The notes: generated by a model from the sequence alone, not told the origin. 64,000 nt of DNA from Ralstonia pickettii DTP0602 (GCA_000471925.1 CP006667.1:992001-1056000); one strand, 5' to 3'. Counted from the stretch's first letter, positions 42,707 through 53,856 are shown. Numbers and translations: made by a program.

Positions 42707-43306
42707 ATGGCGAAGCTCGACACCCTGAAGGCCGCGCTCGAGAAGGCTCTCGGCAAGCGCGTGCAGAATCTGATCGAGGCGACCGGCGAACTGACGCTGA
42801 TCGTCAAGGCCGACGACTACCTGGAAGTCGCCCGCATCCTGCGCGACGATCCGTCGCTGCGTTTCGAGCAGCTGATCGACCTGTGCGGCGTGGACTATTC
42901 CGAATACGGCGACGGCGCCTGGGATGGCCAGCGCTTTGCCGCCGTCTCGCACCTGCTGTCGGTGACCCACAACTGGCGCCTGCGCGTGCGCGTGTTCGCC
43001 CCGGATGACGGTTTCCCGGTGCTGGCCAGCGTGATCGACGTGTGGAACTCGGCGAACTGGTTCGAGCGCGAAGCCTTCGATTTCTACGGCATCGTGTTTG
43101 ACGGCCACCCGGACCTGCGCCGCATCCTGACCGACTACGGTTTCGTCGGCCATCCGTTCCGCAAGGATTTCCCGGTCTCCGGCTACGTCGAGATGCGCTA
43201 CGACCCGGAGCAGAAGCGGGTTATCTACCAGCCGGTCACGATTGAGCCGCGCGAGATTACGCCACGCGTGATCCGCGAGGACAAGTACGGCGGTTTGGAG
43301 CACTGA
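42707..43306 (+). CDS. nuoC: NADH-quinone oxidoreductase subunit C
   Basis: A 199-residue peripheral-arm subunit (30-kDa homologue). [26 protein letters not shown] and the signature [47 protein letters not shown] are present. It is separate from nuoD, unlike the NuoCD fusion of E. coli. One base separates it from nuoB, suggesting coupled translation. Confidence 0.98.
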   Translation: MAKLDTLKAALEKALGKRVQNLIEATGELTLIVKADDYLEVARILRDDPSLRFEQLIDLCGVDYSEYGDGAWDGQRFAAVSHLLSVTHNWRLRVRVFAPDDGFPVLASVIDVWNSANWFEREAFDFYGIVFDGHPDLRRILTDYGFVGHPFRKDFPVSGYVEMRYDPEQKRVIYQPVTIEPREITPRVIREDKYGGLEH

Positions 43307-43315
43307 GATCGCGCC

Positions 43316-44569
43316 ATGGCAGACATCAAGAATTACACCCTGAACTTCGGCCCTCAGCACCCGGCCGCGCACGGCGTGCTGCGCCTGGTGCTGGAACTGG
43401 ACGGCGAAGTCATCCAGCGCGCCGACCCGCATATCGGCCTGCTGCACCGTGCCACCGAAAAGCTGGCTGAGCAGAAGACCTGGATCCAGAGCGTGCCCTA
43501 CATGGACCGCCTCGACTACGTGTCGATGATGGTCAACGAGCACGCCTACGTGATGGCGATCGAGCGCCTGCTGGACATCGAAGTGCCGATCCGCGCGCAG
43601 TACATCCGCGTGATGTTCGACGAGATCACCCGCCTGCTGAACCACCTGATGTGGATCGGCGCACACGCGCTGGACGTGGGCGCGATGGCGGTGTTCCTGT
43701 ACGCCTTCCGCGAGCGTGAGGACATGTTCGACATGTACGAGGCGGTCTCGGGTGCGCGCATGCACGCGGCCTACTATCGTCCGGGCGGCGTCTACCGCGA
43801 CCTGCCTGACACGATGCCGCAATATCGTGCCTCCAAAGTCCACAACGAGCGTGCCATCAAGGCCATGAACGAAGCGCGTTCGGGCTCGCTGCTGGACTTC
43901 ATAGAGGACTTCACCAACCGGTTCCCGAAGCACGTCGACGAATACGAGACGCTGCTGACCGACAACCGGATCTGGAAGCAGCGCCTGGTGGACATCGGCG
44001 TGGTCAGTCCGGAACGTGCACTGCAGATGGGCTTTACCGGCCCGATGCTGCGCGGCTCGGGCATCGAGTGGGACCTGCGCAGGAAGCAACCGTACGAGGT
44101 GTACGACAAGCTGGACTTCGACATCCCGGTGGGCGTGGGTGGTGACTGCTACGCGCGCTACCTGGTGCGCGTGGAAGAGATGCGCCAGTCCAACCACATC
44201 ATCAAGCAGTGCGTGGAATGGCTGCGCCGCAACCCGGGCCCGGTGATTACCGATAACCACAAGGTAGCACCGCCCTCGCGCGTGGACATGAAGTCCAACA
44301 TGGAAGAGCTGATCCACCACTTCAAGCTGTTCACCGAAGGCCTCCACGTGCCCGAAGGCGAAGCGTACGCGGCGGTGGAGCACCCGAAGGGCGAGTTCGG
44401 CATCTACGCGATCTCGGATGGCGCGAACAAGCCGTACCGCCTGAAGATCCGTGCACCTGGCTTCCCCCACCTGGCCGCGCTGGACGAAATGGCCAAGGGA
44501 CACATGATTGCTGACGCGGTAACGATCATCGGCACGCAAGACATCGTCTTCGGCGAGATCGACCGTTAA
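43316..44569 (+). CDS. nuoD: NADH-quinone oxidoreductase subunit D
   Basis: A 417-residue subunit (49-kDa homologue) forming most of the quinone-binding pocket. [22 protein letters not shown] carries the conserved His involved in quinone binding; [22 protein letters not shown] and [19 protein letters not shown] follow the family. The C-terminal DIVFGEIDR is typical. A 178-bp spacer with hairpins separates it from nuoE. Confidence 0.98.
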   Translation: MADIKNYTLNFGPQHPAAHGVLRLVLELDGEVIQRADPHIGLLHRATEKLAEQKTWIQSVPYMDRLDYVSMMVNEHAYVMAIERLLDIEVPIRAQYIRVMFDEITRLLNHLMWIGAHALDVGAMAVFLYAFREREDMFDMYEAVSGARMHAAYYRPGGVYRDLPDTMPQYRASKVHNERAIKAMNEARSGSLLDFIEDFTNRFPKHVDEYETLLTDNRIWKQRLVDIGVVSPERALQMGFTGPMLRGSGIEWDLRRKQPYEVYDKLDFDIPVGVGGDCYARYLVRVEEMRQSNHIIKQCVEWLRRNPGPVITDNHKVAPPSRVDMKSNMEELIHHFKLFTEGLHVPEGEAYAAVEHPKGEFGIYAISDGANKPYRLKIRAPGFPHLAALDEMAKGHMIADAVTIIGTQDIVFGEIDR

Positions 44570-44582
44570 TCACGGACCGCCG

Positions 44583-44632
44583 GCCCGGACGACGATCCGG
44601 GCGCTTTCCGCGGCGCTCCCCTGAGTGGAGCG
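44583..44632 (+). other. hairpins in the nuoD-nuoE spacer
   Basis: The spacer between nuoD and nuoE contains GCCCGGA-CGACGA-TCCGGGC (44583-44602) and CGCTCC-N7-GGAGCG (44614-44632), plus a GGCC-TAA-GGCC dyad near 44660. None has a U-tract. They may protect or process the mRNA. Confidence 0.5.
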
Positions 44633-44747
44633 GCCCGGAAGACCCGCGGCGGACCGGCAAGGCCTAAGGCCCGCCGGCGGAACGGCAGCGACGGCTGCAA
44701 ACCTGCGGAAGGACGCCCAGTTGCGCTGCCTCCGCCGTTTTACTGCA

Positions 44748-45254
44748 ATGACCATGCTATCAGCAGAAGCTCTCAAGGAAATCGATCGCGCGATCGCGAA
44801 GTATCCGGCCGACCAGAAGCAGTCGGCCGTGATGGCGGCGCTTGCCGTGGCGCAGGGCGAGGTGGGCTGGGTTTCCCCCGAAGTCATGCAGTTCGTCGCC
44901 AACTACCTCGAGATGCCACCCGTGTGGGTGGAAGAGGTGGCGACCTTCTACAACATGTATGACACCAGGCCGGTGGGCAAATTCAAGCTCGCCGTCTGCA
45001 CCAACCTGCCGTGCGCCCTGTCGGGCGGCGAGCGGGCCGGCGAGTACCTGAAGCGCAAGCTCGGGATCGACTACAACGAGACCACCGCTGACGGCTGCTT
45101 CACCCTGAAAGAGGGCGAGTGCATGGGCGCTTGCGGCGACGCGCCGGTGATGATCGTCAACAACACCCGCATGTGCAGCTTCATGAGCGACGACAAGCTC
45201 GACGCGCTCGTGGACGAGCTCAAGGCCGAGGCTGCAGCCAAGGGGGGCAAGTAA
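44748..45254 (+). CDS. nuoE: NADH-quinone oxidoreductase subunit E
   Basis: A 168-residue thioredoxin-fold subunit with a [2Fe-2S] cluster (N1a) next to the NADH site. The ligands are CTNLPC (C-x4-C) and [11 protein letters not shown]. The N-terminal helices include [43 protein letters not shown]. The ATG at 44748 or the one at 44754 could start it; neither has a strong ribosome site. It is two bases from nuoF. Confidence 0.96.
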   Translation: MTMLSAEALKEIDRAIAKYPADQKQSAVMAALAVAQGEVGWVSPEVMQFVANYLEMPPVWVEEVATFYNMYDTRPVGKFKLAVCTNLPCALSGGERAGEYLKRKLGIDYNETTADGCFTLKEGECMGACGDAPVMIVNNTRMCSFMSDDKLDALVDELKAEAAAKGGK

Positions 45255-45255
45255 C

Positions 45256-46551
45256 ATGACCAGTCTGCACGACCGCCATATCCAGCCGCTGATCCTGGCC
45301 GGCCTGGACGGCAAGAATTGGCACCTGGAAGACTACGTCAAGCGTGGCGGCTACCAGCAACTGAAGCGCATCCTGACCGAGAAGATCCCGCCGGAACAGG
45401 TGATCGCCGACGTCAAGGTCTCCGGCCTGCGCGGCCGTGGCGGTGCGGGCTTCCCGACCGGCCTGAAGTGGAGCTTCATGCCGCGCACGTTCCCGGGTCA
45501 GAAATACCTGGTCTGCAACACCGATGAAGGCGAGCCCGGCACATTCAAGGACCGCGACATCATCCGCTACAACCCGCACTCGCTGATCGAAGGCATGGCC
45601 ATCGGCGCGTATGCGATGGGCATCACCGTGGGCTACAACTACATCCACGGCGAGATCTGGAACGAGTACAAGATCTTCGAGGAGGCCCTCGAAGAGGCGC
45701 GTGCTGCCGGCTTCCTGGGTGACAACATCCTGGGCTCGGGCTTTGATTTCCAGCTGCACGCCCACCACGGCTATGGCGCCTACATCTGCGGTGAGGAAAC
45801 CGCGCTGCTCGAATCGCTGGAAGGCAAGAAAGGCCAGCCGCGCTTCAAGCCGCCGTTCCCGGCCAGCTTTGGCCTGTACGGCAAGCCGACCACCATCAAC
45901 AACACCGAGACCTTCGCCGCGGTGCCGTTCCTGCTCGCCGTCGGCCCCGAGAACTACCTGAAGATGGGCAAGCCGAACAACGGCGGCACCAAGATCTTCT
46001 CGATCTCGGGTGACGTCGAGCGTCCCGGCAACTACGAGATCCCTCTGGGCACGCCGTTCGCCAAGCTGCTGGAACTCGCCGGCGGCATGCGCGGTGGCAA
46101 GCGCATCAAGGCGGTGATCCCGGGCGGTTCGTCGGCGCCGGTGGTGCCGGGCGACCTGATGATGGCGTCCGACATGGACTACGACTCGATCGCCAAGGCC
46201 GGCTCGATGCTGGGCTCGGGCGCGGTGATCGTGATGGACGAGACGCGCTGCATGGTCCGCTCGCTGCTGCGCCTGTCGTACTTCTATTTTGAGGAATCGT
46301 GCGGCCAGTGCACGCCGTGCCGCGAAGGCACCGGCTGGCTCTACCGCATGGTCAATCGCATTGAACACGGAGAGGGGCGCCAGGAAGACCTGGACCTGCT
46401 CAACAACGTCGCGGAAAACATCATGGGCCGCACCATCTGCGCGCTCGGCGATGCCGCGGCGATGCCGGTCCGCGGCATGCTCAAGCACTACTGGAAAGAG
46501 TTCGAGTATCACGTCGAACACAAGCAGTGCATGGTTCCGGCCTACATCTAA
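45256..46551 (+). CDS. nuoF: NADH-quinone oxidoreductase subunit F
   Basis: A 431-residue subunit binding NADH, FMN and [4Fe-4S] cluster N3. The glycine-rich NADH motif [16 protein letters not shown] and FMN-binding [16 protein letters not shown] are near the N-terminus; the cluster motif [15 protein letters not shown] is near residue 350, with a final Cys in [14 protein letters not shown]. Complete and typical. Confidence 0.98.
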   Translation: MTSLHDRHIQPLILAGLDGKNWHLEDYVKRGGYQQLKRILTEKIPPEQVIADVKVSGLRGRGGAGFPTGLKWSFMPRTFPGQKYLVCNTDEGEPGTFKDRDIIRYNPHSLIEGMAIGAYAMGITVGYNYIHGEIWNEYKIFEEALEEARAAGFLGDNILGSGFDFQLHAHHGYGAYICGEETALLESLEGKKGQPRFKPPFPASFGLYGKPTTINNTETFAAVPFLLAVGPENYLKMGKPNNGGTKIFSISGDVERPGNYEIPLGTPFAKLLELAGGMRGGKRIKAVIPGGSSAPVVPGDLMMASDMDYDSIAKAGSMLGSGAVIVMDETRCMVRSLLRLSYFYFEESCGQCTPCREGTGWLYRMVNRIEHGEGRQEDLDLLNNVAENIMGRTICALGDAAAMPVRGMLKHYWKEFEYHVEHKQCMVPAYI

Positions 46552-46563
46552 GCGTGGCAGAAC

Positions 46564-48930
46564 ATGGTTGAACTAGAGATCGACGGCAAGAAGGTTGAGG
46601 TTGCTGAAGGCAGCCTGGTGATGGAAGCCGCCCGCAAGCTGGGCACCTACATCCCGCACTTCTGCTACCACCGCAAACTGTCCATCGCGGCCAACTGCCG
46701 CATGTGCCTGGTCGAGGTCGAGAAGGCGCCCAAGGCGCTGCCCGCCTGCGCCACGCCGGTGACCCCTGGCATGAAGGTCTTCACCAATTCGGAGAAGGCA
46801 GTCAAGGCGCAGAAGTCCGTGATGGAATTCCTGCTGATCAACCACCCGCTCGACTGCCCGATCTGCGATCAGGGCGGCGAATGCCAGCTGCAGGATCTGG
46901 CCGTGGGCTACGGTGCCTCGGAGTCGCGCTACAAGGAAGAGAAGCGCGTGGTGTTCCACAAGAACGTGGGCCCGCTGATCTCCATGGAGGAGATGACGCG
47001 TTGCATCCACTGCACCCGCTGCGTGCGTTTCGGCCAGGAAGTGGCCGGCGTGATGGAGCTGGGCATGCTGGGCCGCGGCGAGCATTCGGAAATCACCACC
47101 TTCGTCGGCAAGACCGTCGATTCGGAACTGTCGGGCAACATGATCGACCTGTGCCCGGTCGGCGCGTTGACCAGCAAGCCGTTCCGCTACTCGGCCCGTA
47201 CCTGGGAACTGGCACGCCGCAAGTCGGTGTCGCCGCACGATGGCTTGGGCGCGAACCTGGTGGTGCAGACCAAGAACCAGCGCGTGATGCGCGTGCTGCC
47301 GCTGGAAAACGAAGACATTAATGAGTGCTGGATCTCCGACAAGGACCGCTTCTCGTATGAAGGCCTGAACAGTGCCGACCGCCTGACCCGCCCGCTGCTG
47401 AAGCAGGGCGGCGAATGGATGGAAACCGACTGGCAGACCGCACTGGAATACGTCGCCAACGGGCTGGCCGGCATCAAGCGCGAGCATGGCGCCGACCAGA
47501 TCGCCGCGCTGGCCAGCCCGCACAGCACGCTGGAAGAACTGTTCCTGCTGGGCAAGCTGGTGCGCGGCCTGGGCAGCGACAACGTCGACTTCCGCCTGCG
47601 CCAGTCCGACTTCTCGGCGGCGCTCAAGGGCGCGCCGTGGCTCGGCATGCCGGTAGCCGACGTGACCGCGCTGCAACGCGTGCTGGTGATTGGCTCGTCG
47701 CTGCGCAAGGATCATCCGCTGCTGGCCTCGCGCCTGCGCCAGGCCACCAAGAAGGGTGCCCGTGTCGCGGTGCTGGGCGCGGGTGGTGAAGACCTGCTGA
47801 TGCCCGTGGCCGCCCGCATCGACGTGGCGCCGTCGGGCTGGACCGCGGCTCTCGCCGGCGTGGCCCGTGCCGTGGCTGCCGCCAAGGGCGTGGCCGCTCC
47901 GGCCGGTACCGAAGGTTTCGATGGCGGCGATGCCGCCGGCAAGACCGCAGAAGCCCTGCTGTCGGGCGAGCGCCGCGCCGTGTTCCTTGGCAATGAGGCC
48001 GTGCGCCATCCGCAGTTCTCTGCGCTGCACGCGCTGGCACAGTGGATCGCCACGGAAACGGGTGCAAAGCTGGGCTTCCTGACCGAGGCGGCGAACACCG
48101 TCGGCGGTTATGTCGCCGGCGCGCTGCCCAAGCAGGGCGGCGCCAATGCGCAGGCGATGCTGGACACGCCGCGCAAGGCCTACATCCTGCTGAACACCGA
48201 ACCCGAGTTCGATACCGCCGACCCGCGCAAGGCACTGGCCGCGCTGGCCCAGGCCAACACGGTGGTGGTGCTGTCGCCGTTCCGTTCGGAAGCGGCCATG
48301 CAGTACGCCGACGTGATCCTGCCGGTGACGCCGTTCACGGAAACCGCCGGTACCTTCGTCAATTGCGAAGGCCTGCCGCAGAGCTTCAACGGCGTGGTCC
48401 GCGCACTGGGCGAGTCGCGTCCGGGCTGGAAGGTGCTGCGCGTGCTGGGCAACCTGCTCGACGTGGCCGGCTTCGACTACGACACCGCCGAAGCGGTCCG
48501 TGCCGAAGTACTGTCGGCCCCGGTTGCCGAGCAACTGGACAACGGCACCGATGCGGCGATCCGCGTCAGCGCCGCTGCCGCCAACGGCATCGAACGCATC
48601 GCCGACGTGCCCATCTACCACGCCGACCCGATCGTGCGCCGCGCCGATTCGCTGCAGCTGACCGCCGCCGCGCGCCGCGCCATGCAGATCGCGTTGCCGG
48701 CCGACCTGTTCAACCGCCTGGGCATCCAGTCGGGCGACCCGGTCCGCGTCACGCAAGGGCAGGGCAGCGTGGTGCTGCCGGCCGTGCTCGAAGCCACGCT
48801 GCCGGCCAACACCGTGCGCGTGCCGGCGGCAACGCCGGCGGCCATCGGGCTGGGCGGGATGTTCGGCACCGTGACGATCGAGAAGGCCGTCGAACTGCCG
48901 GTCGGCCAGCAGGCCGAAGTCACCGCCTAA
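46564..48930 (+). CDS. nuoG: NADH-quinone oxidoreductase subunit G
   Basis: A 788-residue FeS subunit (75-kDa homologue). The N-terminal ferredoxin domain holds [2Fe-2S] N1b (HFCYHRKLSIAANCRMCLVEV...ACATPV). Then come the His-containing N5 segment (PICDQGGECQLQDLA), N4 (RCIHCTRCVRFGQEVAG and DLCPVGAL), and a long molybdopterin-oxidoreductase-like domain without molybdenum. The extra C-terminal part after residue 690 resembles a molybdopterin dinucleotide domain and is variable among NuoG proteins. Twelve bases follow nuoF. Confidence 0.97.
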   Translation: MVELEIDGKKVEVAEGSLVMEAARKLGTYIPHFCYHRKLSIAANCRMCLVEVEKAPKALPACATPVTPGMKVFTNSEKAVKAQKSVMEFLLINHPLDCPICDQGGECQLQDLAVGYGASESRYKEEKRVVFHKNVGPLISMEEMTRCIHCTRCVRFGQEVAGVMELGMLGRGEHSEITTFVGKTVDSELSGNMIDLCPVGALTSKPFRYSARTWELARRKSVSPHDGLGANLVVQTKNQRVMRVLPLENEDINECWISDKDRFSYEGLNSADRLTRPLLKQGGEWMETDWQTALEYVANGLAGIKREHGADQIAALASPHSTLEELFLLGKLVRGLGSDNVDFRLRQSDFSAALKGAPWLGMPVADVTALQRVLVIGSSLRKDHPLLASRLRQATKKGARVAVLGAGGEDLLMPVAARIDVAPSGWTAALAGVARAVAAAKGVAAPAGTEGFDGGDAAGKTAEALLSGERRAVFLGNEAVRHPQFSALHALAQWIATETGAKLGFLTEAANTVGGYVAGALPKQGGANAQAMLDTPRKAYILLNTEPEFDTADPRKALAALAQANTVVVLSPFRSEAAMQYADVILPVTPFTETAGTFVNCEGLPQSFNGVVRALGESRPGWKVLRVLGNLLDVAGFDYDTAEAVRAEVLSAPVAEQLDNGTDAAIRVSAAAANGIERIADVPIYHADPIVRRADSLQLTAAARRAMQIALPADLFNRLGIQSGDPVRVTQGQGSVVLPAVLEATLPANTVRVPAATPAAIGLGGMFGTVTIEKAVELPVGQQAEVTA

Positions 48931-48956
48931 GCGCAGAAGAATAGCGAGAACGCAAC

Positions 48957-50021
48957 ATGATCGACTGGATTACCTCGCAAGGCCACGCCATCTTCGGCGG
49001 CGCATGGACGCCGCTGTGGATCCTGATTCGCGCCGTGGTCATTGTGGTGCCGCTGCTGCTGTGCGTGGCTTACCTGATTCTGTGGGAGCGCAAGCTGATC
49101 GGCTGGATGCACGTCCGTCTCGGCCCGAACCGCGTGGGCCCGCTCGGCTTGCTGCAGCCGATTGCCGACGTGCTGAAGCTGCTGCTCAAGGAAGTCATGA
49201 TGCCCACGCAGGTCAGCCGGGGCATGTACCTGATTGCCCCGCTGATGGTGCTGATGCCGGCCGTGGCGATCTGGGCCGTGATTCCGTTCCAGGCCGAAGT
49301 GGTGCTGGCCGATGTGAACGCCGGCCTGCTCTACGTGATGGCAATCAGCTCGGTGGGCGTGTACGGCGTGATCCTGGCCGGCTGGGCCTCGAACTCCAAG
49401 TACGCCTTCATCGGCGCCATGCGTGCCGCGGCCCAGATGGTGTCGTATGAAATCGCCATGGGCTTCGCGCTGGTGACGGTGCTGATGGTTGCCGGCAGCC
49501 TGAACCTGTCGGCGATCGTCAACGGCCAGAACACCGGCTACTTCGCCGACATGGGCATCAACATCCTGTCGTGGAACTGGCTGCCGCTGCTGCCGATGTT
49601 CGGCGTCTACTTCATCTCGGGCGTGGCCGAAACCAACCGCCACCCGTTCGACGTGGTGGAAGGCGAATCGGAAATCGTCGCCGGCCACATGATCGAATAC
49701 TCGGGCATGGGCTTCGCGCTGTTCTTCCTGGCCGAGTACATCAACATGATCGTCATCTCGACGATGACCGCGCTGATGTTCCTGGGCGGCTGGGCGCCGC
49801 CGATCAGTAGCGTGCTGACCAACGCGATCCCGGGCTTCTTCTGGCTGGTGATCAAGGTATTCCTGCTGCTGTCCGTCTTCATCTGGATCCGCGCCTCGTT
49901 CCCGCGCTACCGCTACGACCAGATCATGCGCCTGGGCTGGAAGGTGTTCATCCCCCTGACGGTGGCGTGGCTGATCATCGTGGCGATCTGGATCAAGTCG
50001 CCCTGGAACATCTGGCCCTGA
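48957..50021 (+). CDS. nuoH: NADH-quinone oxidoreductase subunit H
   Basis: A 354-residue membrane subunit (ND1 homologue) linking the quinone cavity to the proton pumps, with about eight helices. The conserved [36 protein letters not shown] and [37 protein letters not shown] segments (charged loop near the quinone site) are intact. Confidence 0.98.
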   Translation: MIDWITSQGHAIFGGAWTPLWILIRAVVIVVPLLLCVAYLILWERKLIGWMHVRLGPNRVGPLGLLQPIADVLKLLLKEVMMPTQVSRGMYLIAPLMVLMPAVAIWAVIPFQAEVVLADVNAGLLYVMAISSVGVYGVILAGWASNSKYAFIGAMRAAAQMVSYEIAMGFALVTVLMVAGSLNLSAIVNGQNTGYFADMGINILSWNWLPLLPMFGVYFISGVAETNRHPFDVVEGESEIVAGHMIEYSGMGFALFFLAEYINMIVISTMTALMFLGGWAPPISSVLTNAIPGFFWLVIKVFLLLSVFIWIRASFPRYRYDQIMRLGWKVFIPLTVAWLIIVAIWIKSPWNIWP

Positions 50022-50091
50022 ACGGCCAAACGGCGGTGCGCCTTCTGCAACACGGCAGGGCGCGCACCGTGTGGAAATACTAGGAAGCATC

Positions 50092-50583
50092 ATGCTGCTC
50101 GCCATCAAGGACTTCTTCAACAGCCTGCTCCTGAAGGAACTCTTCAAGGGTATGGCGCTGACCGGCCGCTATCTCTTCGCGCGCAAGGTCACCGTCCAGT
50201 TTCCGGAAGAGAAGACGCCGATCTCGCCGCGTTTCCGCGGCCTGCACGCGCTGCGCCGCTACCCCAACGGGGAAGAGCGCTGCATCGCCTGCAAGCTGTG
50301 CGAGGCAGTGTGCCCGGCGCTGGCCATCACGATCGAGTCGGACGTGCGCAACGACGGCACCCGCCGCACGACCCGCTACGACATCGACCTGACCAAGTGC
50401 ATCTTCTGCGGTTTCTGCGAGGAGGCCTGCCCGGTCGACGCCATCGTGGAAACGCAGATCCTGGAGTACCACGGCGAGAAGCGTGGCGACCTGTACTTCA
50501 CCAAGGACATGCTGCTGGCAGTGGGCGACCGCTACGAGCCGCAGATCGCCGCGGCCAAGGCTGCCGACGCCAAGTACCGCTGA
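50092..50583 (+). CDS. nuoI: NADH-quinone oxidoreductase subunit I
   Basis: A 163-residue ferredoxin-like subunit with two [4Fe-4S] clusters, N6a and N6b: [16 protein letters not shown] and [16 protein letters not shown]. An N-terminal amphipathic helix ([26 protein letters not shown]) docks on the membrane. AGGAAG lies before the ATG at 50092; a GTG seven codons upstream is in frame. 70 bp follow nuoH. Confidence 0.97.
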   Translation: MLLAIKDFFNSLLLKELFKGMALTGRYLFARKVTVQFPEEKTPISPRFRGLHALRRYPNGEERCIACKLCEAVCPALAITIESDVRNDGTRRTTRYDIDLTKCIFCGFCEEACPVDAIVETQILEYHGEKRGDLYFTKDMLLAVGDRYEPQIAAAKAADAKYR

Positions 50584-50590
50584 CCGGTTT

Positions 50591-50706
50591 GCGGCTGCCG
50601 CCAGTAGCAGACCTGGCAGCCGCTGCCACCGAATTTGAATTCGGCCCCTTGAGTGTGAGGGGCCAAAGCAAGGATGCCGCAGGAGCGGGCCACCCGAAGG
50701 GGTGGC
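50591..50706 (+). other. three hairpins in the nuoI-nuoJ spacer
   Basis: Three perfect stems lie in tandem: GCGGCTGCC/GGCAGCCGC (50591-50623, 9 bp), GGCCCCT/AGGGGCC (50643-50664, 7 bp) and GCCACCC-GAAG-GGGTGGC (50689-50706, 7 bp). No U-tract follows. The spacer is 160 bp and has no ORF of note. Possible RNA-stability or processing elements between the FeS-protein and membrane-subunit halves of the mRNA. Confidence 0.6.
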
Positions 50707-50743
50707 TTGTGCCGGACGGCCCTGAGAGGATCCGATAGGGACC

Positions 50744-51388
50744 ATGGAACTCACGACCACCATCTTCTACGTTTTTGCGCTGGTGCTGGTGCTCTCCGCA
50801 CTGAAAGTCATCACTGCGAAGAACCCGGTGCACTCCGCACTGTTCCTCGTGCTGTCGTTCTTCACGGCCGCCGCGATCTGGATGCTGCTCAAGGCGGAAT
50901 TCCTCGCCATCCTGCTGGTGCTGGTCTATGTCGGCGCGGTGATGGTGCTGTTCCTGTTCGTGGTGATGATGATCGATATCGACATCGAGCACCTGCGCCG
51001 GGACTTCTGGACCTACGTGCCGATGGCATCGGTGGTCGGCGCGCTGATCATCGCCGAGATGGCGATCGTGCTGGTGCGCAACTTCATCGGCACCACCACG
51101 CCGGTGGTCGCCAACGGTTCGCAGGATCCGGGCTACTCCAACTCCGCCGCGCTGGGCAAGGTGATCTACACCGACTACATCTACGCCTTTGAAGTGGCCG
51201 GCATCATCCTGCTGGTGGCCATCATCGCCGCCGTCGCGCTGACCCTGCGCCGCCGCAAGGACGTCAAGGCCCAGGACGTGTCGGCGCAGCTGCGTACCCG
51301 CCGCGACGACCGCGTGCGCCTGGTGCCGATGCAGTCCGAAAGCCAGACCTCGCAGACGGAAGCCGCGGCTGCCGCCAATAAGAACTAA
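50744..51388 (+). CDS. nuoJ: NADH-quinone oxidoreductase subunit J
   Basis: A 214-residue membrane subunit (ND6 homologue) with five helices. [61 protein letters not shown] covers helices 1-3, including the pi-bulge helix that gates proton coupling. The cytoplasmic or periplasmic C-terminal tail is hydrophilic and Ala/Gln rich. Overlap-free, 16 bases before nuoK. Confidence 0.97.
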   Translation: MELTTTIFYVFALVLVLSALKVITAKNPVHSALFLVLSFFTAAAIWMLLKAEFLAILLVLVYVGAVMVLFLFVVMMIDIDIEHLRRDFWTYVPMASVVGALIIAEMAIVLVRNFIGTTTPVVANGSQDPGYSNSAALGKVIYTDYIYAFEVAGIILLVAIIAAVALTLRRRKDVKAQDVSAQLRTRRDDRVRLVPMQSESQTSQTEAAAAANKN

Positions 51389-51404
51389 AGCTCGGAGAAA
51401 CGCT

Positions 51405-51710
51405 GTGCTCTCTCTCGCTCACTACCTCGTCCTCGGTGCGATCCTGTTCGCGATCAGCATCGTCGGCATCTTCCTGAACCGCAAGAACGTGATCGTGCTG
51501 CTGATGGCGATCGAACTGATGCTGCTTGCGGTGAACATCAACTTCGTCGCCTTCTCGCATTACCTGGGCGACCTGGCTGGTCAGGTTTTCGTTTTCTTCA
51601 TCCTCACGGTGGCCGCCGCCGAGTCGGCAATCGGTCTGGCAATCCTGGTGGTGCTGTTCCGCAACCTGGATACGATCAACGTGGACGACCTGGACACCCT
51701 CAAGGGCTGA
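51405..51710 (+). CDS. nuoK: NADH-quinone oxidoreductase subunit K
   Basis: A 101-residue three-helix subunit (ND4L homologue). Conserved membrane glutamates are seen in [16 protein letters not shown] and [15 protein letters not shown]. The start is GTG at 51405 with GGAGAAA upstream; length and N-terminus match the family. Confidence 0.97.
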   Translation: MLSLAHYLVLGAILFAISIVGIFLNRKNVIVLLMAIELMLLAVNINFVAFSHYLGDLAGQVFVFFILTVAAAESAIGLAILVVLFRNLDTINVDDLDTLKG

Positions 51711-51768
51711 TCCGTGGCGCACTACGCAGATACCCAAGACTCACCGACCGCACACCACTAAGCGTCCT

Positions 51769-53856
51769 ATGGCAACCACGCTCAACCCCAACCTGCTGCT
51801 TGCGATTGCGCTGGCGCCGCTAGTCGGCTCCGCGATCGCCGGCCTGTTCGGTACCAAGTTCTTCGACCTGTTTTCCTCGGAGTCGCGCGGCGGCCGGATC
51901 GTGGCGCATACCGCCACGATCCTGGGCGTTGCCATTTCCTTCGTGCTGTCGGTGATGGTGCTGATCGACGTGATGAACGGCGCCAGCTTCAACGCCACCG
52001 TGTACGAGTGGATGGCCATCGGCAGCCTGAAGATGGAAGTCGGCTTCCTGGTCGATTCGCTGACGGCAATGATGATGGTGGTCGTCACCTTCGTCTCGCT
52101 GATGGTGCATATCTACACCGTCGGCTACATGGAAGGCGATCCCGGCTACAACCGGTTCTTCGGCTACATCTCGCTCTTCACCTTCTCGATGCTGATGCTG
52201 GTGATGAGCAACAACTTCCTGCAGCTGTTCTTCGGCTGGGAAGCGGTGGGCCTGGTGTCGTACCTGCTGATCGGCTTCTGGTACACCCGCCCGACGGCGA
52301 TCTTCGCCAACCTGAAGGCTTTCCTGGTCAACCGCGTCGGTGACTTCGGCTTCATCCTGGGCATTGGCCTGCTGCTGGCCTACAGCGGCAGCATGAACTA
52401 CACCGAAGTGTTCGCCGCGCGCGACCAGCTGGCGACCGTGATCTTCCCGGGCACCGACTGGCTGATGATCACCGTGGCCTGCATCTGCCTGTTCATCGGC
52501 GCGATGGGCAAGTCGGCGCAGTTCCCGCTGCATGTCTGGCTGCCTGACTCGATGGAAGGCCCGACCCCGATCTCCGCACTAATCCACGCGGCCACCATGG
52601 TGACCGCCGGCATCTTCATGGTCGCGCGCATGTCGCCGCTGTTTGAACTGTCGGATACCGCGCTGTCGTTCGTGCTGGTGATCGGTGCCATCACGGCGCT
52701 GTTCATGGGCTTCCTGGGTATCATCCAGAACGACATCAAGCGCGTGGTGGCTTACTCGACCCTGTCGCAGCTCGGCTACATGACCGTGGCGCTGGGCGCC
52801 TCGGCTTACTCGGTGGCCGTGTTCCACCTGATGACGCACGCGTTCTTCAAGGCACTGCTGTTCCTGGGCGCCGGTTCGGTCATCATCGGCATGCACCACG
52901 ACCAGGACATCCGCAACATGGGCGGCCTGCGCAAGTACATGCCGATCACCTGGATCACTTCGCTGGTGGGTTCGCTGGCGCTGATCGGCACGCCGTTCTT
53001 CGCGGGCTTCTACTCCAAGGATTCGATCATCGAGGCCGTCGCCGAATCGCATATCGCCGGTTCGAGCTTTGCCTATTACTCCGTACTGGCCGGCGTGTTC
53101 GTGACCGCGTTCTACTCGTTCCGCATGTACTTCCTGGTCTTCCACGGCAAGGAGCGCTGGGGACAGAACCATGTCCACCAGCACCATGAGGGCGACCACG
53201 AGGACGAAGAGGTTTCGCTCGACCACCACCATGGCCTGGCCGCCGGCGAGAAGCCGCACGAGTCGCCGTGGGTGGTGACGCTGCCGCTGGTGCTGCTGGC
53301 GATCCCGTCGGTGATCGTTGGCGCGATCGCGATCGACCCGATGCTGTTCGGCAACTTCTTCAAGAATGGCGTGGCCTTCAAGGACGTGATCTTCGTCGGC
53401 GAGAACCACCACGCCATGGCTGAGCTCAAGGAAGCGTTCCACGGCTGGGTGCCGATGGCGATTCACTCGCTGACCACCCCCGTGCTGTGGCTGGCCATCG
53501 CCGGTGTGGTGCTGTCGTGGTTCTTCTACATGAAGCGCCCGGACATCCCTGAAGCCATCGCGAACCGCTTTTCGGGTCTCTACAAGCTGCTCGACAACAA
53601 GTACTACATGGATGCCATCAACCAGGTGGTGTTCGCTCGTGGCGCACGCCTGCTCGGTACCGGCCTGTGGAAGGGCGGCGACCAGGGCCTGATCGACGGC
53701 CTGCTCGTCAACGGCTCGGCGCGGGTGGTGGCTTCGTTCGCCTCGGCCAGCCGTTACCTGCAGTCGGGCTATATCTACCACTACGCATTCGCGATGATCG
53801 TCGGCATGCTGGTGCTGCTGACGCTGACGGTCACGGGCGTGATCGGCACCAAGTGA
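51769..53856 (+). CDS. nuoL: NADH-quinone oxidoreductase subunit L
   Basis: A 695-residue antiporter-like proton pump subunit (ND5 homologue) with a long C-terminal lateral helix. The conserved Glu/Lys pair regions are GWEAVGLVSYLLIGFW and MGKSAQFPLHVWLPDSMEGPTPISALIHAATMVTAG; HAFFKALLFLGAGSVI follows. Odd feature: residues about 465-492 form a His/Asp/Glu-rich loop (VHQHHEGDHEDEEVSLDHHH) between membrane segments, which could bind metal. Confidence 0.97.
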   Translation: MATTLNPNLLLAIALAPLVGSAIAGLFGTKFFDLFSSESRGGRIVAHTATILGVAISFVLSVMVLIDVMNGASFNATVYEWMAIGSLKMEVGFLVDSLTAMMMVVVTFVSLMVHIYTVGYMEGDPGYNRFFGYISLFTFSMLMLVMSNNFLQLFFGWEAVGLVSYLLIGFWYTRPTAIFANLKAFLVNRVGDFGFILGIGLLLAYSGSMNYTEVFAARDQLATVIFPGTDWLMITVACICLFIGAMGKSAQFPLHVWLPDSMEGPTPISALIHAATMVTAGIFMVARMSPLFELSDTALSFVLVIGAITALFMGFLGIIQNDIKRVVAYSTLSQLGYMTVALGASAYSVAVFHLMTHAFFKALLFLGAGSVIIGMHHDQDIRNMGGLRKYMPITWITSLVGSLALIGTPFFAGFYSKDSIIEAVAESHIAGSSFAYYSVLAGVFVTAFYSFRMYFLVFHGKERWGQNHVHQHHEGDHEDEEVSLDHHHGLAAGEKPHESPWVVTLPLVLLAIPSVIVGAIAIDPMLFGNFFKNGVAFKDVIFVGENHHAMAELKEAFHGWVPMAIHSLTTPVLWLAIAGVVLSWFFYMKRPDIPEAIANRFSGLYKLLDNKYYMDAINQVVFARGARLLGTGLWKGGDQGLIDGLLVNGSARVVASFASASRYLQSGYIYHYAFAMIVGMLVLLTLTVTGVIGTK

